This document shows positions 24,111 to 35,154 of a DNA stretch of 64,000 nt, piece by piece (the first letter of the stretch is position 1; each line of letters begins with the position of its first letter). The notes under the pieces were generated by a model. That model had not been told where the DNA came from and searched no databases. It saw only the letters and a list, made by a program, of their open reading frames with translations. Position numbers and translations under genes: made by a program. This stretch comes from Penicillus capitatus (Eukaryota > Chlorophyta), in the NCBI GenBank assembly GCA_965649825.1, contig OZ287696.1, positions 2,263,724 through 2,327,723 on the forward strand. Reading direction: 5' to 3'.

Positions 24111-26039
24111 TTATCTCTCTTGTGCAAGGATTTCCCAAGCAGTCAGCCCTGCATCCGACGCCCAGTCGCGTTCGTTGGAACGTGGTGCATTTCTGCCGTA
24201 GGTGTCACATCAGATGCGTCGCAGTGATCCAGACAGCCCTGCGAAATCGAGGCGGAAGTCCGCCGCGGCGCCACAAATGTACCACCGTGGAGCGTGTTTC
24301 GCTGCAATGTCGGCGACGCAGGATCGAAGACCGGTATCGCTCATCCTTGGTCCATGACTGTCCCTCGTAGCCCTCGAGCAGAGACGTAGGTCGCCAGCAG
24401 GGTGCCGAGACAGAGGGTCGTCAGTCGGGGACCAACGTGTCACTCGTGTCAATGGACAGCTGTCCACTTTCGTGCAGCTGACCGCGGAGACGCGTCGATG
24501 TGACGCGTGTGTACGTTCTACGCGTATAAATCCGAACATTAAACGACACAACAGTCTTTGTAACCTGTAAACCTTCGTCGTTACTTTGTCGTTAACCGCG
24601 TGGTTCATCGACAGCGTGACAACTCGTCGCTTCCGTCGTTGACGCGCCGCCCACCTCACTACACGGACACGGCCTCGCTGGCGACGGGACCGCATTCGCA
24701 ATTTTTGAAGGCGTTTTACGCCACCCCCGAACTCGGCTGAAAGCACGCGGAAGTTTCGGAGTTGGGCCCTCCGATCTGTCTCATGTCGCGTAATCCCAGC
24801 GCTTGGGCCAGCGTCGCAAACGATGAGGCTGCACCGAGCGAGACGCGACCGCTGCCTGTCGGCCAAGTTGCTCTCACGGCGACTCCCCGACGTCTCCCTC
24901 GTCTTCCTGCCATTCGTCCGTGACGACTTTCTTGACGACTCTTTGCGAGTCTGACGGACCGAGGCATGCTGTTCTTTGACGTTTCTTGACAAGACGACGT
25001 TTTCTTGCCCATTCATTGCAGGTTTTGTGGCAAGTGCACGTGGTAGACTGGTGTTATTCAACCGTTTTCCCTTAATTGCCTCACTCACTCTCAGCGTGTC
25101 GTGGTACTGTGTAAATACTTAACTATCACACAGCACATGTCTCTGACGAACTTCGACACCCTTCATTCTTAGTTGACACAGTCTTTCTTCCTGATGGGAC
25201 GTGGTGCAGATTCTTTCCGACCGCATTTTTTGGCCGACTTCAGCTTACTCCGTTACCTTCTGGTTCGCGGGCAGTCCGTAGCGGAAAGCGGTTCTCTGAC
25301 GTCGAAGAAGGCGGCCGACGGTCAGAGTGAAGGCTTGCAGGAATGTTTGTGCGTGCGGGTGGAGATGGCTGACGACGAAACTGTATCGAGGCGAGAAAGG
25401 CAACATTTAACTAAAGTCGTCAAACGAAATCGGTTAAGAGAGATTCCCGCGGGGCTAGGAGAGGTCCTTACTCCTGGCGTCGGAGAAAAAATACAGCAAT
25501 CGTCTACGCACGGAGGCAGTCGGAAGTTATTCTCGTCCAGACCCGTCCTTATGTCGGTCTGGTTAGAAGAGTGTTTTCCGGCGGTTTTTACAAAATCGGC
25601 TGCCCGAACTTCTTGGATGTTTTTTTTTCCATTTCCCCTGACGGGGCGTGGCACATGTTCATTCAAACGCCATGTAAATGAGGAATTATATATATTCTCA
25701 GTTGACACAGACGTGGTCGTCGCTTGTAAGATCTTTCATCTTTGAATTCCTAAATCCTTTACCCACAAGTATCCCTGCTTCTATATTCATGGATCCCTAT
25801 CTGTCCACTGGTCGGTGTGAAACTTGGAGGCCGCTATAGTACTTAGAACATCGCTCTGTTTGTATCGACAAACCCCGTCTTTTTTATAACTCTTTCATTT
25901 CAAGAACATAGTCTCTCGCGCCGGCCGATGCAAAAGTGAGTTATGTCTCGAAACTTAAAGTCAGTCTGTAACACAACATACTTCTCTTCCCATTTTGAAG
26001 GTTCGGAGACGAAAATCGAATCTCTATTCCGATTTATAT

Positions 26040-26369
26040 CTAGACCATCATCATTTTGGCCCATGTGGCACATTTAGATACTCCTCGCCTGTGATACTCA
26101 GCGACCTTTCCGATGCTCTTGTTCGACCTCCGACAGTTTCGCTCTTCTATGAAGCAATGGCAGTTGAACCGCTGCTGCTTGCGAGGCTGCAATCCAAGAT
26201 TGCTTCCCCGATGGCATCTGACGTGCAACGAATCCTTCGTTGAGCACCGATCGCATTCTGCTTGCTCGTTTCGTACAATGGACAAGGTACATACTGCAAA
26301 GCATTTCAGGCTGCCGTTGGACAACACGAAGGGTCCAAATGGCAGTCCAAGGCTCCAGCATGTTCTCAT
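26040..26369 (-). other. conserved duplicated ORF, Cys/His-rich, copy A
   Basis: Open frame of 109 codons with an exactly equally long counterpart in copy B (59647-59976). The C-terminal 75 residues are nearly identical between copies and contain Cys and His pairs (CHRGS, FNCHCF, CATW) that could be a zinc-binding motif, while the first 35 residues differ. On the opposite strand an 82-codon frame is also conserved in both copies (25995-26243 and 59602-59850), so I cannot tell which strand, if either, is coding. Preservation of both frames may simply reflect recent duplication. Confidence 0.25.
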
Positions 26370-26772
26370 AGTTGTCCGACGAAACGATCAATCCTTGAGT
26401 CGACGGTAAGTATCAGACGGATTCAATTTAAACATATCCGCGGCACCAATTTTAGAACCATCCGTTTTCTTTATTCATCTCGATATACAGAGAGCATTTA
26501 GCATGCGTCGACGACACCAGATATTTGTTCAGGTACTGATGATGAATACGGGTGTGTCCAGCTAATAAACTGCCACTCCGCTTCACTCGGAGCCTCTACG
26601 CGGAAACTACATACAGATAAACAGACACGTCTCATTTAACCAATGCATGGACATTTAAATCGTGCATCCGCCGGGCGAACGCACGTAACGCATTTTCTCC
26701 TCCGTTTATTCGCTGCCTGTCTGTGCTTCTGACGTGTCGTAGTTCTCGACCATCCACATTTTTCTCCACACA

Positions 26773-27109
26773 ATGCCTCGTTGCGAAACACGTTGCAGAT
26801 GCGCCATCGGTCTTTGCGGTCTGGACTGCCCATGCCAATTACATTGTCTGTGCAAAACTGGTTCTCCTACGGAAATCTACAACGGCCCGTGCGGCTGTGG
26901 CCACTGCGACAAATCGTGCGCTGCTTGTAACAGAACGTCCGAGGAATTTCGTCGCAAAACCATGCTTGGACGTGTCAGAGGAGGAATTGTCCTTGCCTCA
27001 ATATTCGCAGGCACCACCTTCGTGGTCATCCGCAGAAGAATGAACCGCGCACAAGTAACCACGACGAGCATTTTTTCAAACACAAATTCTTATTCCATAG
27101 GCTGCCTGA
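26773..27109 (+). CDS. tail-anchored metallothionein-like protein, copy A
   Basis: Small protein of about 96 residues. The first 55 residues contain 13 cysteines, many as C-x-C or C-x2-C (RCETRCRC, CPCQLHCLC, PCGCGHCDKSCAAC), the pattern of metal-binding metallothioneins. This is followed by a basic linker (EEFRRKTMLGRVRGG), one hydrophobic helix (IVLASIFAGTTFVVI) and a basic tail RRRMNRAQ. A 46-nt GT-AG intron at 27055-27100 joins to a tiny last exon (Ala-Ala-stop). The paralogue at 61685 has the same layout, the same intron position and the same 46-nt intron length, which supports this structure. The predicted topology is a C-terminally anchored protein with a metal-binding head. I know no named family with this combination. 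Confidence 0.7.
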
Positions 27110-27843
27110 GTCGCTCGTCGAAAGAAATTTTCCGCAGCCGTAGATATCGCAGAGTACAAAGGAATCGATGGTGTGGTTTACTACGACCTCGATGTTTTTG
27201 TCGGTCGGCGTGGAGGGCTGAGCGAAAGCACTGCCGGCCATCGCATCTTCCGTACACGCATTTTCACCTAGGCCTTGTATGATAGAAGAGAGTTAGAAGT
27301 TTAGGCCGCTGCGGGCGCTACAGTTGTTGCTACATTATGAAATGAATTGCGTACAAACAACGTTTACCAACACCACGGCCTCGCTCGCTTAGGGAGAAAA
27401 GTTGCGGCCGGCTCGCGTCTTACCTCAACGTGGCACGAGAGGACACCGAGGCAGAGGCAGTCGCTGATGCACTCTGAGCACAGTCGAATATTCCAGATGC
27501 GCAGGCACGTCGGCTGATACAGGGAAAAAAGAACATGTGGCATGCAGACAGGGTGAATGCGTTGTTGGGCTTGGTAGAGTGGTTCTTCCTCGCTCGCCCG
27601 AAGATTTTTGTCTCGTGGCTACAGCGCGACGCGAACGACTCGTGAACTGCTGCTGCATGAGAAATGCGCCGAGTGGACCGTCGATGTCCGCGGAAGCTGC
27701 TGAGAACCCAACATCGCATGACCCATCAGGTTGCGACGTGGAGATGCCGATTAAGTCACCTCTTTCCCGAGGTGGGCAAAATCCACCGCGCGCTGGGCGA
27801 GAAGCATAGTAGGGAATACTTACCCAGATTCTGATGGCCTGTC

Positions 27844-28576
27844 ATCACGTCGAGTAGAATCTAAAAGTGTCGCCGCCGGATGGCTCGGCACCCTACATGC
27901 CCCTCAGCGAGATTCGGTCGAATGACAGACAGCAGGAAGCATACTGCCGGGTCCTGTCTCAGTAGAACGAGCTCTACGCAGAATGTCGCCGCATGAGAAC
28001 GCAGGTCACACAGGCTCTTGTCCTACACGAGCAGTGCTCCGTGGAGTGGGACGACCCCTCTGTGTCCTCGAAACAGGAGCTGTTTCGCCGCAGGGAGAAA
28101 GCTGCCAAGGAGCGCACCGGCAAGGCAGGTTCAGGAGGGAAGCACAGACTCCAGGATCCGCCTCCGAAGGAGGTGGAGTTTGTGAATCCGGACTTGGAGG
28201 AGTACCTCCTGGCATCGCTCGAGTCGATGCACAAGAGACTCATCCCAGACTGCAGAGTCTGATCTCCGCTGCGATGCACGTCCACGTTAAGAGCTTGTCG
28301 GATCCAGACTCCCGGCAGCGCCACGCCGTGAAGCGCCTTGCCATCGACCAGAGAAACGACATCACGAGACTGGGCATCGCTCCCAAGCGACTGGCGCGAG
28401 ACGGCAGTGGAGCGAAGAGGTACAGAGCCGTCGAAGCGACGACCGGGGTCTCGTCCTCCACGAAGGATGCTGGATGCCGTTCGTCGAGCGTCCCTTCGAA
28501 GATGAGGAGGCGTCAGGATGGGAGACGACTGCCGACCACGTCCTGCGTCGTCTGCCGAAAACGACTTTCGATCTGA
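27844..28576 (+). pseudogene. decayed ORF cluster shared by both duplication copies, copy A
   Basis: A frame beginning CHHVE and continuing through KVSPPDGSAPYMPLSEIRS, CRRMRTQVTQALVLHEQ and CSVEWDDPS is broken here by TAG codons near 27856 and 27964, but is open through REKAAKERTGKAGSGGK to a TGA at 28261. In copy B the first half is intact and the second half is stopped instead. It is followed by a second frame (SLISAAMHVHVKSLSDPD onward, to 28576) that is nearly identical in both copies. Amino acid composition suggests a charged, helical product. No family recognised. Both copies look like independent decay of a formerly open gene, although unrecognised introns could explain part of it. 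Confidence 0.4.
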
Positions 28577-28835
28577 GCGAAGCAGAGGCGAAGCAGACGA
28601 TGCTCTCGGACAGATGACGACGGCCAAAATGACTTACTCACTCGATTGTTCTACGACGTCGACGGCGCCATTCTCATGAAACGTGTGGCCCTTCGGCTTT
28701 CATCCGACGTGCGACGCCTGACCTCTGCGCGATCCCGAGACCTCGCCAAGCGGCGTCGACGGCCGCTCTCGTGTCCCCCGGTCTTCCCGAAGGACGGATC
28801 CCCCGAAGAGACGACTCTGCTCTCGGTGCGGCTCC

Positions 28836-29633
28836 GTGCCCGAGCTGGAGTTCGCCAGAGGGACTGCGGCGCGTGACGACTACGACGCCATCTGCGTTCT
28901 CGGAGGCGGCCACTCGGCCGACGGAACGCATCCGCCCTGGGTCTCGCGGCGACTCGAACTCGCCCGACGTCTCCTCGAGCGCCAGGCCGGTCCCGCCGTC
29001 CTCCTGTGCGTCGGTAAGCGATTCCCTTCGGACGTCTCCTTCGGAGGTATTTGTGCAGGGGGAGGAACACCGCACAGGCCGCCGCTGTGCGACGAGCACG
29101 GCTACGCGGTCCATGAGGCGACGCTGCTCGCGGCGGACCTGATCTCGCAGGGCGTCGATGCCCGACGACTCCTAAAGGAGTATGCCTCCTACGACACCAT
29201 CGGCAACGCCTACTTCACAATGACGTCCCACGCCATCCCTGCGAAGTGGTCTCGCGTGGCCGTCGTCACCAGCGAGTCCCACATGCCGAGGTCGAGAGCT
29301 CTCTACACCGACATCTTCAGCCTGGGGAGCGCTCACCTGCCAGATTCGTACCGTCCTGCGATCACCCGATCTCCTGCCGATCTCCTGCAACCTAGGTTCC
29401 TGCTGGAGTTCTTCGCGGCCTCGGACGAAGGCGCCCTGTCTCCTGAGGTGCTGGAAGCGCGGCGCGCGCGGGAGGCGGCGAGTCTCGCCGAGTGGAAGCA
29501 GAACTTCGCGAAGATCGAATGCCTGGCAGACTTCCACCTCTGGCTCTACGCCACCCACAGGTGCTACGCCGTGGCTCGGCAGCACGAGTTCGCATTCTCT
29601 GACATCGGCGACCTCGATCGACTGACCTATTAA
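28836..29633 (+). CDS. DUF218 / YdcF-like protein
   Basis: Protein of the DUF218 family (bacterial YdcF/SanA and plant relatives), usually an envelope or organelle protein of unknown exact reaction. Family landmarks: a Rossmann-like opening DDYDAICVLGGGHS, LLCVGKRFPSD, EATLLAADLISQGV, the YASYDTIGNAYFT motif and VVTSESHMPRSRALY. The visible frame begins with GTG; in a eukaryote the real start is probably in an upstream exon, because the frame is open further upstream and copy B differs there by a one-base indel near 28770. The 3' end is 10 bp from the stop of the convergent cysteine synthase. Base composition is GC-rich. A truncated second copy begins at 63748. Confidence 0.75.
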   Translation: MPELEFARGTAARDDYDAICVLGGGHSADGTHPPWVSRRLELARRLLERQAGPAVLLCVGKRFPSDVSFGGICAGGGTPHRPPLCDEHGYAVHEATLLAADLISQGVDARRLLKEYASYDTIGNAYFTMTSHAIPAKWSRVAVVTSESHMPRSRALYTDIFSLGSAHLPDSYRPAITRSPADLLQPRFLLEFFAASDEGALSPEVLEARRAREAASLAEWKQNFAKIECLADFHLWLYATHRCYAVARQHEFAFSDIGDLDRLTY

Positions 29634-29643
29634 ACAAGTTGTG

Positions 29644-31012
29644 TTAAAGGCGAAACTCTTTCGACTGGACAGGTTCGTTTCCCGATCCCCGTCGCCACGT
29701 TCCCGGCATTTGGTCCTCGTCCGTCGCGTCCATCCTCCACTGCTCGTTGAACAGGACGGTCGACAGATACCGTTCGCCGAAGCTCGGAAGAACGACGACG
29801 ATCAGCTTGTCCCGGTTCTCCGAGCGCAGCCCGACGCGCAGGGCGGCCTCGACGGCGGCGCCGGACGAGATGCCTGCCAGGATCCCCTCCTCCGTCGCCA
29901 GTCTCCGCGCCATGGCGATCGCTTCCTTGCTCGACACCTTGATCACCTCGTCGATCAGGTCCCTCCTGAGGACCTTCGGAACGAATCCCGCGCCGATGCC
30001 CTGGATCTGGTGGTAGCCTGGCCGGCCGCCGGACAGGACGGCGCTCTCGGTCGGTTCGACGGCGATGAGCTGTATCCCCGGGTTCTGTTCGCGCAGGAAC
30101 TGTCCGGCTCCGGTGATCGTCCCTCCGGTCCCGACGCCCGCCACCAGAATGTCGATGGCACCGTTCGTGTCGTGCCAGATCTCCGGCCCCGTCGTCTCGT
30201 AGTGCGCCTGAGGATTAGCCGGGTTCTCGAACTGCTGCAGCATGTAGGCTGAGGGCAGCTGCCTTCGGATCTCCTCTGCCTTCTGGATGGCCCCTCTCAT
30301 TCCCTAAGGCACCACACCCTGTCCGACCCGCCGAGCGCGGCCGGTTCACCTGCGATCCGTCCGTCAAGACAAGTCTGGCGCCGAACCCCTTCAGCAGAAC
30401 GCGCCGTTCCGTGCTCATCGTGTCCGGCATCGTCAGGACCAGATCGTACCCCAGAGTGGAGGCAACGAAGGCCAAACCCACTCCGGTGTTGCCGCTCGTC
30501 GGTTCCACCTACTCCACAGATTCTCCACCCAAAAAACGGCTGCGAGGTGGCTCGCACGAGTGTCGTGACTCCCGGCTTGATCCATCCTCTCCTCTCCGCG
30601 TCACGGACCATGCTCAGCGCGATCCGATCCTTCACACTGGCCACCGCAGCCACGACATCACTTTGCAGAATCGCGTTAGGGCTCGTGCCTCTTGCAGGGT
30701 TCCATGGTCTCGAGCTTGGCGGCGATCTGCGCGAAGCTGGTCCTTACCACGCGGTTCAAGAACACCTAGCAATCGTCGGCTGCCGGTCCGTGCGAACGGA
30801 AGTCATACCGTCGGCGTGTCCCCTATGGTGGCGCACACGTCGGCGGAAAGCTTTGCGCTGCCGTTGCGTTTGATGTCGGCCGCGAGCCCACCGTCTGCTT
30901 CGCTCTGGCCTCCGATCTCCATCCTCGGCCGCAGACGCGCGCGTCGAGTACTGTGTCCAGCTTTGTGACTCGAAACTTTCGGTGAACCTTTCCACGGAAG
31001 GACAGTCCGCAT
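29644..31012 (-). CDS. cysteine synthase (O-acetylserine thiol-lyase)
   Basis: PLP enzyme making cysteine from O-acetylserine and sulfide. After removing four short introns the product is full length: [27 protein letters not shown] (with the PLP lysine), [13 protein letters not shown], a GVGTGGT phosphate-binding loop, GISSGAA and a C-terminal FNEQWRMD. Introns: 43 nt near 30763-30805, 52 nt at 30637-30688 with a GC donor, 49 nt near 30510-30558 and 46 nt near 30302-30347; without splicing the gene would look frameshifted. The start at 31012 gives an Arg/Ser-rich N-terminal extension of about 60 residues that could be an organelle targeting peptide. GC content is clearly above that of the housekeeping blocks. 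Confidence 0.88.
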
Positions 31013-31095
31013 GATGCAAAAAAACGACAACCCGTACAGGAGAACGAACGCACGCGTTTTGGCAAAGATGATGACGACTTCCATCACTGAGGCGT

Positions 31096-32750
31096 CTAAT
31101 TCACCTCTTTGATCAGCGTCAGAGTCTTGCCCTGGTCCCAAAACGGAAAGTCCTTCTTCTCCTGTTGCAGCTTGAACGTCTTTACCTCACTAATCGTGGC
31201 TCCTTCACGGGCTAACTCCATCTGCCTAGCCGCATTCTCCCTATAGCGCTGGCTATAGGGATGGCACTCGACGGAGAGGGCCCCCTTGCGCTCGTCGGAG
31301 TTGAGGTTTCTCACCAGATTCGACAGCTTCTTCCAAGCACGCTCCGTCCTGATCTTTGCGATAGGGTAGTACACCAGGCGATAATAACGACCCACGTCGA
31401 CGTTCTTAATGGAGAGTGGCTTGAACATTCGACAGTATCTGGAAGAGACTCGGCAGGAGTATGAAGATGGGCAAAGACTGACCTGTTCACCCGAATATGC
31501 AGTTTGCGCTCCCTGACAGTCCACCTCAGCCAGTCTCCGTCCTCTTCAATGTCTCCGCCCCCGAAGATTGCCTTCATGTGTTCCAGGAGAGATCTGTCGT
31601 CTGACAGCAGCCAGAACTTAAGCTGGATGCGGAAGTACGGGAAGGTGCCGGACTCGACTAATCGTCCAGCGAAGAGTCCATAGCTGCTGTCGATCCAACC
31701 CATGAGCCACTTGTTATTGAGTTGGGGCCTCCACTGGCACGTCTCCTTGAAAACAAATCCCTCGTCCTGCCAGACGCCCAGGTCCTTGTAGCGCTGCACC
31801 CATTCCCTGAAGGTGTCCCTGGACCGTTGGAGGAAGAGATTGCCATTGAGCAGATGGATGATACACGGTAGGTGCTTGTCGTCTTTCACGTAGAAGATCT
31901 CTTTGGTGTCGTCGGCGTGGCCGAAGTGTAGAAGGGAGCGGATCTTTCTGAAGAACTGTTTGTCTGAATGGTGCAGCGCGAAGTAGGGACGCCCGTTAGG
32001 GCCGACCTTGAATGGGAGCTGTGCCTCCGTGATGCCAATGAACCACTCAGCGAAGTGCGTATCCAGATGGTCTTTGTTGTCGGGTTGGACTTGGTGAAAG
32101 GCCTCAAGGCTGGGACGGGACAACGGCAGACTTAGCGGATCGTTGCTCCGATCTGGACGAGGTGGTCTAGGCGACCCGTGTCTCAGTTCCAAGTCCTCCA
32201 GGGACCCTACACTCTCTTTCTCGCTCTCTTCGAGCTTCACTAGCTGAGAGTCCGTGATTTCCATCTTCTCGGTTTCTTTGTCGACTCCGTCAGCTTTCCT
32301 GAGCTGGTGTACAATCGAGCGGACCATCCGATCGGACGATGGATCGCAGTGGGAGAACGGCAGAACTTTGAAATTCGCGAGCCGTTTTGTTCTCTCCGGT
32401 GTCTCCCTGTGCATCCTTCGCAGCCGCTTGGCATCTCTTTTCGTTGCCTTGTGCTTACGGACGAGGTCGACCGCGAGGACGCTCTCTTCCGGCGAGTGCG
32501 TTCTCCGATAGACTCGCTGCCGGATTTCTTCTTCATCTGCCTCGACGTCCTTTGCCTGATTCTTCACCTCCAACTTCTTCGCGTAGCCGTAAAAACGCTC
32601 GTCTGCGTCTTTGGGTCCATCGTCTGCTTGACGCGCGCGACCTCGCGCGAAGGAACGTGAAGTCGTTGCCGTCTTCGTTGCTAGTCGATCCCGCAGACCG
32701 CTGCCGACATTCCATCCCGTGAAGTCGAGGAGACGGCAACTCCTGTGCAT
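31096..32750 (-). CDS. LAGLIDADG homing-endonuclease-family protein, degenerate active site
   Basis: The C-terminal 300 residues have the two-domain LAGLIDADG layout of organelle intron endonucleases and maturases. First motif region: FAEWFIGITEAQLPFKV, then GRPYFALHHSDKQFFRKI and LLNGNLFL. Second: NNKWLMGWIDSSYGLFAGRL, then FRIQLKFWLLSDD, an IFGGGDI turn and KLHIRVN. A 44-nt GT-AG intron at about 31440-31483 joins this to VDVGRYYRLVYYPI and AWKKLSNLV, the usual end of the domain. In both motifs the acidic residue that binds the catalytic metal is replaced (Gln in the first, Ser in the second), so nuclease activity is doubtful. The N-terminal 190 residues are charged and unrelated to anything I know. 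Confidence 0.72.
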
Positions 32751-32976
32751 CAGTTCGGACTCTCCTTCAATGCGGCGTCACGTCGAGAGACTCGTGCACT
32801 CAACTATCCGACGCTGTAACATCAACGGGTCATCGCAGTCACGCGCGGATGCCGTTTTCGAATGCAGAGTCACTTCTCCCTGCGTTTGTGTTGATGTTCC
32901 GAAAAAACATGTCTGAGCTTCTTTAAAAGCGAATCTGCGCAAAATCCTCGACTAGTAATAGGTTAAAAACGTCTTC

Positions 32977-33335
32977 TTATCGAGAAACATCAAACAACAA
33001 TTTGTCTCGGTCGTCGGATTCGCGAAGAGTCGTCAAGAACACGTCACAGTCGCACATCGCTTGCTTCCAAACTTCCCAAAGGAGCAAAATCTTCAGTTCG
33101 TCGGGATCTGCTTCTACCGCCCTCCTGACATCAATTAGTGTTCGCCCCTCCGTTAAGAAGTATCCATTCAGCTCTCTGAAGTCCTGCACAACCCGGATCT
33201 TTTTCTTCCTAAGATTCAGGAATGGCATCAAAGGACTCAGAAACATCCGCATACCTGGAGAAACCCTTTCGATGTACCCGAGTTCTCCATAGCGGCGGAG
33301 TTGTTTTCTGAGATCTTTACTCTTTTACTCTTTTC
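32977..33335 (-). mobile_element. reverse transcriptase fragment (Ty3/Gypsy-like)
   Basis: The reverse-strand frame reads LRKQLRRYGELGYIERVSPG, then SPLMPFLNLRKKKIRVVQDF and RELN, followed by a helix-like stretch. This is the start of the fingers/palm of a retroelement reverse transcriptase (the segment before the YPLP motif). It stops after about 115 codons and no YxDD catalytic box, RNase H or long terminal repeats were found nearby, so it is a remnant. Confidence 0.6.
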
Positions 33336-35154
33336 CATGTGTCTATTTGTAGGTACACTCTTGTTAACCACCCATCAGGGGATACTGTGTTCTTGGCGGC
33401 TCGTTAGTTTTGACTATACATGTCTCCATCAAATGTAAAAACTTGTGCACGGTTAGGTCGAATCCCCTGGAAAAAGTTCAAGTGAATATTGCTTCAGCGC
33501 TGCTTCACTTCCACCAACAACTATCTTTTTTCACCTTGCAGAACCTCGCCGCAACATTTGATTGCCTCGTTTGGCATCTTCTTGACAATTACATTCTTCA
33601 ATCCAAAGATTCTGATGAGAATCTGATTAAGGGGGGTTGTCTTACTGGCATTATAAACTTAGGACTTCAACTCCCCATTCTATACCATAAGTGAGGTCGA
33701 CAACAAATTCTTCATGCGAGGTGTTAAGACTATTGTGCATCCACCTTTCAGATCGATCTTTCACGGAATTGAGTGTTTTCCATTCTTAAGGTTTTCGAGA
33801 AAGCTTCTTACTAAAAAGTAAGCCTACAGTGTTTCCTGATTTTTTAATAAAAACGAACGATCATTGGGACCCTCCATTTCTGAGATATGATGATTTCCCT
33901 CTTGTTAACTCGCCGGTGAATTTGGGTGTTGCTAGCTAACTCAGTTTCTCGAAGACATTTCAAAACCTCTCCCTCGTTTTTTCCATGTCCTTCCCAATGT
34001 CCCAAGACTGTGTTCATTTATCTGAGTGTCCCATTACCCAGAATTGTCTCAGTAGTCTGACTTACAACATGGAACGGGGCTAGACATTTTGTCCCGTGCT
34101 TCAATCTCAAAAAGTCAACGTCTTCGTTGTCTGCGTCCTGATTAAATCTTCTGAGCGTCGCCTTGTTGATCATGTCGATTCCTCGTTCGAATCCCTCTTT
34201 ATTGAATGTGGCATGAGTTCTCACACTACAAACTTATCACATTCCTACGCTCCTCTATCAAACAAGCGTTTAGGTTTTCCCAACTTCCCAATTGAAAGTT
34301 TCGCGGAGGTCTGATTGACGGGGAACATAGCCATCATTGGGTGTCTCGTCACTTTAAAATCTGCCTCTGTGACTGGATCTTTTTCTCTCATGTTTTCTGG
34401 ATTTTAAGGTTCAAGGCTATTCGCTGTCGCAAAGACTTATAGGATTGTGTCCTCGTACAAGAGAGCTTTGTGAAAATCTGCTGTCTTTTCGCTCGAACAC
34501 AGGGTTCTGTTCCAACCGACGACCGTTTCCAAGCCTGGTTCTGCATCCCGCGGGGAGATGTCCCTTCTGTCTGCATCGATTGGACTCAACGTGCGGCAAC
34601 ATTCGCAATCTTTTAGCGAGGCGATTTCCCGTTGCAACGTGAGGACCGAGACAGACAAACTCAGAAAGTTCGTTACAATGGCAGATGTTCTAATGTTTTC
34701 ATGTTCTTGTCGCGTTGTCGGTTGACGACGAAGGCTTATAGCTTACAGAAGACTGTCAGACAAGTAAAGGTCGAGGTTAAATACCCGAGGAACTAACTAA
34801 CAGGTCACATCAAGTGTTCCTGGGCCACTCGTTGGTCCACTGCTCTGAGCTGGGCATTACGTAACTGTGACAGTTCTTAAGGACCACAGGCGCTTCATCT
34901 ATCACAATAACACAACACCGGTCAGGCTTGAGCTATGCGCGAACTTTTAAGTTGTGTTGACTGCAGAGAGTCACGGTTTTTGTAAGTAGAGGAAATGTGC
35001 AGATAGGTGTTCAGTCGGTGCAAATAGTGTGGACCGAGAAGACTATTATCGATCTGGAAATCACACAAATGGTCGACAGACGGCCACTTCCCGAAGAGAA
35101 TGTGCAGGGAACCAACCTAACCTGTATCGTCACTCAATCGTGTGTGCGTAAAAC
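33336..35154. other. AT-richer region without recognisable genes
   Basis: About 1.8 kb with short open frames only. One reverse-strand frame at 34018-34224 (ending near FHVVSQTTETILG) vaguely resembles the C-terminal end of a retroelement integrase (a V-x-L-R-L-K then P-F-x-V-V pattern), which would suit the nearby reverse transcriptase remnant, but the match is weak. The rest shows nothing I can support. Confidence 0.35.

Larger units (their letters stand above)
24168..29088. repeat. large direct segmental duplication, copy A
   Basis: This stretch matches 58138-64000 in the same orientation. Long blocks are almost identical by eye: 25150-26460 with 58757-60080, and 27370-29088 with 62280-64000. 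Copy A has an extra 400 bp or so at 24290-24690. Between the two conserved blocks lies a variable segment (about 26525-27370 here, about 60140-62280 in copy B) that shares only a related cysteine-rich gene. Several matching ORFs occur in both copies (for example 82 codons at 25995-26243 and 59602-59850, and 109 codons on the other strand at 26040-26369 and 59647-59976), but none has a family I recognise. No long terminal repeats or target-site duplications were identified. The match continues to the end of the window, so the right border of the duplication is not visible. Confidence 0.9.

Noticed and set aside
24210-25088. 292-codon Arg/Ser-rich minus-strand frame in copy A
   Set aside because: Composition looks like antisense of repetitive DNA, and copy B interrupts it and lacks part of it.
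25173-25745. 190-codon plus-strand frame in duplication copy A
   Set aside because: Copy B has a stop at the equivalent of 25491 and no family features were seen; not supported as a gene.
29644-31012. Cysteine synthase as a frameshifted pseudogene or bacterial contamination
   Set aside because: All frame changes coincide with 43-52 nt segments bounded by splice signals, and splicing gives a full-length enzyme.
34018-34224. Retroelement integrase C-terminus
   Set aside because: Similarity is limited to a few residues and no zinc finger or catalytic core is nearby; kept only as a remark.
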